25,422 nucleotides of DNA, taken from assembly GCF_000719705.1 (NCBI RefSeq), contig NZ_JOHO01000099.1:1-25422 (forward strand). The letters are read 5' to 3'. The position numbers and the translations under genes are program-made. A model generated the notes under the pieces. The model was not told the DNA's origin and did no database searches. It saw only the letters and a program-made list of their open reading frames with translations. Shown in pieces: positions 25,422-25,422 of the stretch; the first letter of the stretch is position 1, and every line of letters starts with the position of its first letter. This stretch comes from Streptomyces sp. NRRL S-350 (GTDB lineage: Bacteria > Actinomycetota > Actinomycetes > Streptomycetales > Streptomycetaceae).

Positions 25422-25422
25422 G

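Overview
The window is very GC-rich DNA, with C or G at almost every third codon position. It carries GTG and TTG starts, a Streptomyces-type xylose transport locus, secreted enzymes with CBM13/lectin domains, and a modular polyketide synthase. This points to a Streptomyces or Kitasatospora chromosome (Streptomycetaceae). No transposase, integrase, CRISPR array, rRNA or complete tRNA was seen. All calls come from reading the sequence; no database search was run.

Layout. (a) 1-3876: the tail of an unknown gene, then a GAF-GAF sensor histidine kinase of the DevS/DosS/OsdK type (minus strand). It is divergent from a zinc alcohol dehydrogenase followed by an HTH-pyridoxamine-oxidase fusion (plus strand). 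The set resembles the actinobacterial hypoxia/dormancy regulon, and a DosR-box-like site lies between the divergent genes. (b) 4096-6303: an MFS exporter and its TetR repressor in one minus-strand operon, with two near-identical palindromic operators upstream of the exporter. (c) 6788-8884: a HAD phosphatase-GT20 fusion, possibly making glucosylglycerol or a trehalose-like solute, with a promoter that predicts a leaderless mRNA. (d) 9168-10728: a secreted esterase with a ricin-type lectin domain behind a LacI-type operator. (e) 10816-13571: a membrane-spanning XRE-type regulator divergent from an L,D-transpeptidase lipoprotein. (f) 13599-16884: a small unknown protein, a DIP1984-family protein, a non-coding stretch with RNA-like structure and a strong terminator, an unknown 365-residue protein, and an RNA 2',3'-cyclic phosphodiesterase (ThpR).

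(g) 17267-21801: xylF-xylG-xylH followed by a ROK-family repressor. This is the same order as the xylFGH-rok7B7 locus of S. coelicolor (SCO6009-6011 and SCO6008), with two palindromes upstream of xylF. (h) 21921-22435: a secreted RNase Sa/barnase-type ribonuclease with the same 14-bp LacI-type operator as the esterase, in inverted orientation. (i) 22533-25422: the 3' end of a type I PKS gene (end of AT, DH, B-type KR, ACP, docking tail; no ER and no thioesterase), closed by a perfect 18-bp terminator hairpin. This is the edge of a polyketide cluster that continues beyond the window.

The strongest new observation is the identical operator shared by the secreted esterase and the secreted ribonuclease 13 kb apart, which implies a common sugar-responsive regulator encoded elsewhere. 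Also worth attention are the DosR-like box with a conserved heme-ligand-like histidine in the kinase, the structured tRNA-like region at 14793-15037, and convergent gene pairs whose stop codons sit inside hairpins.
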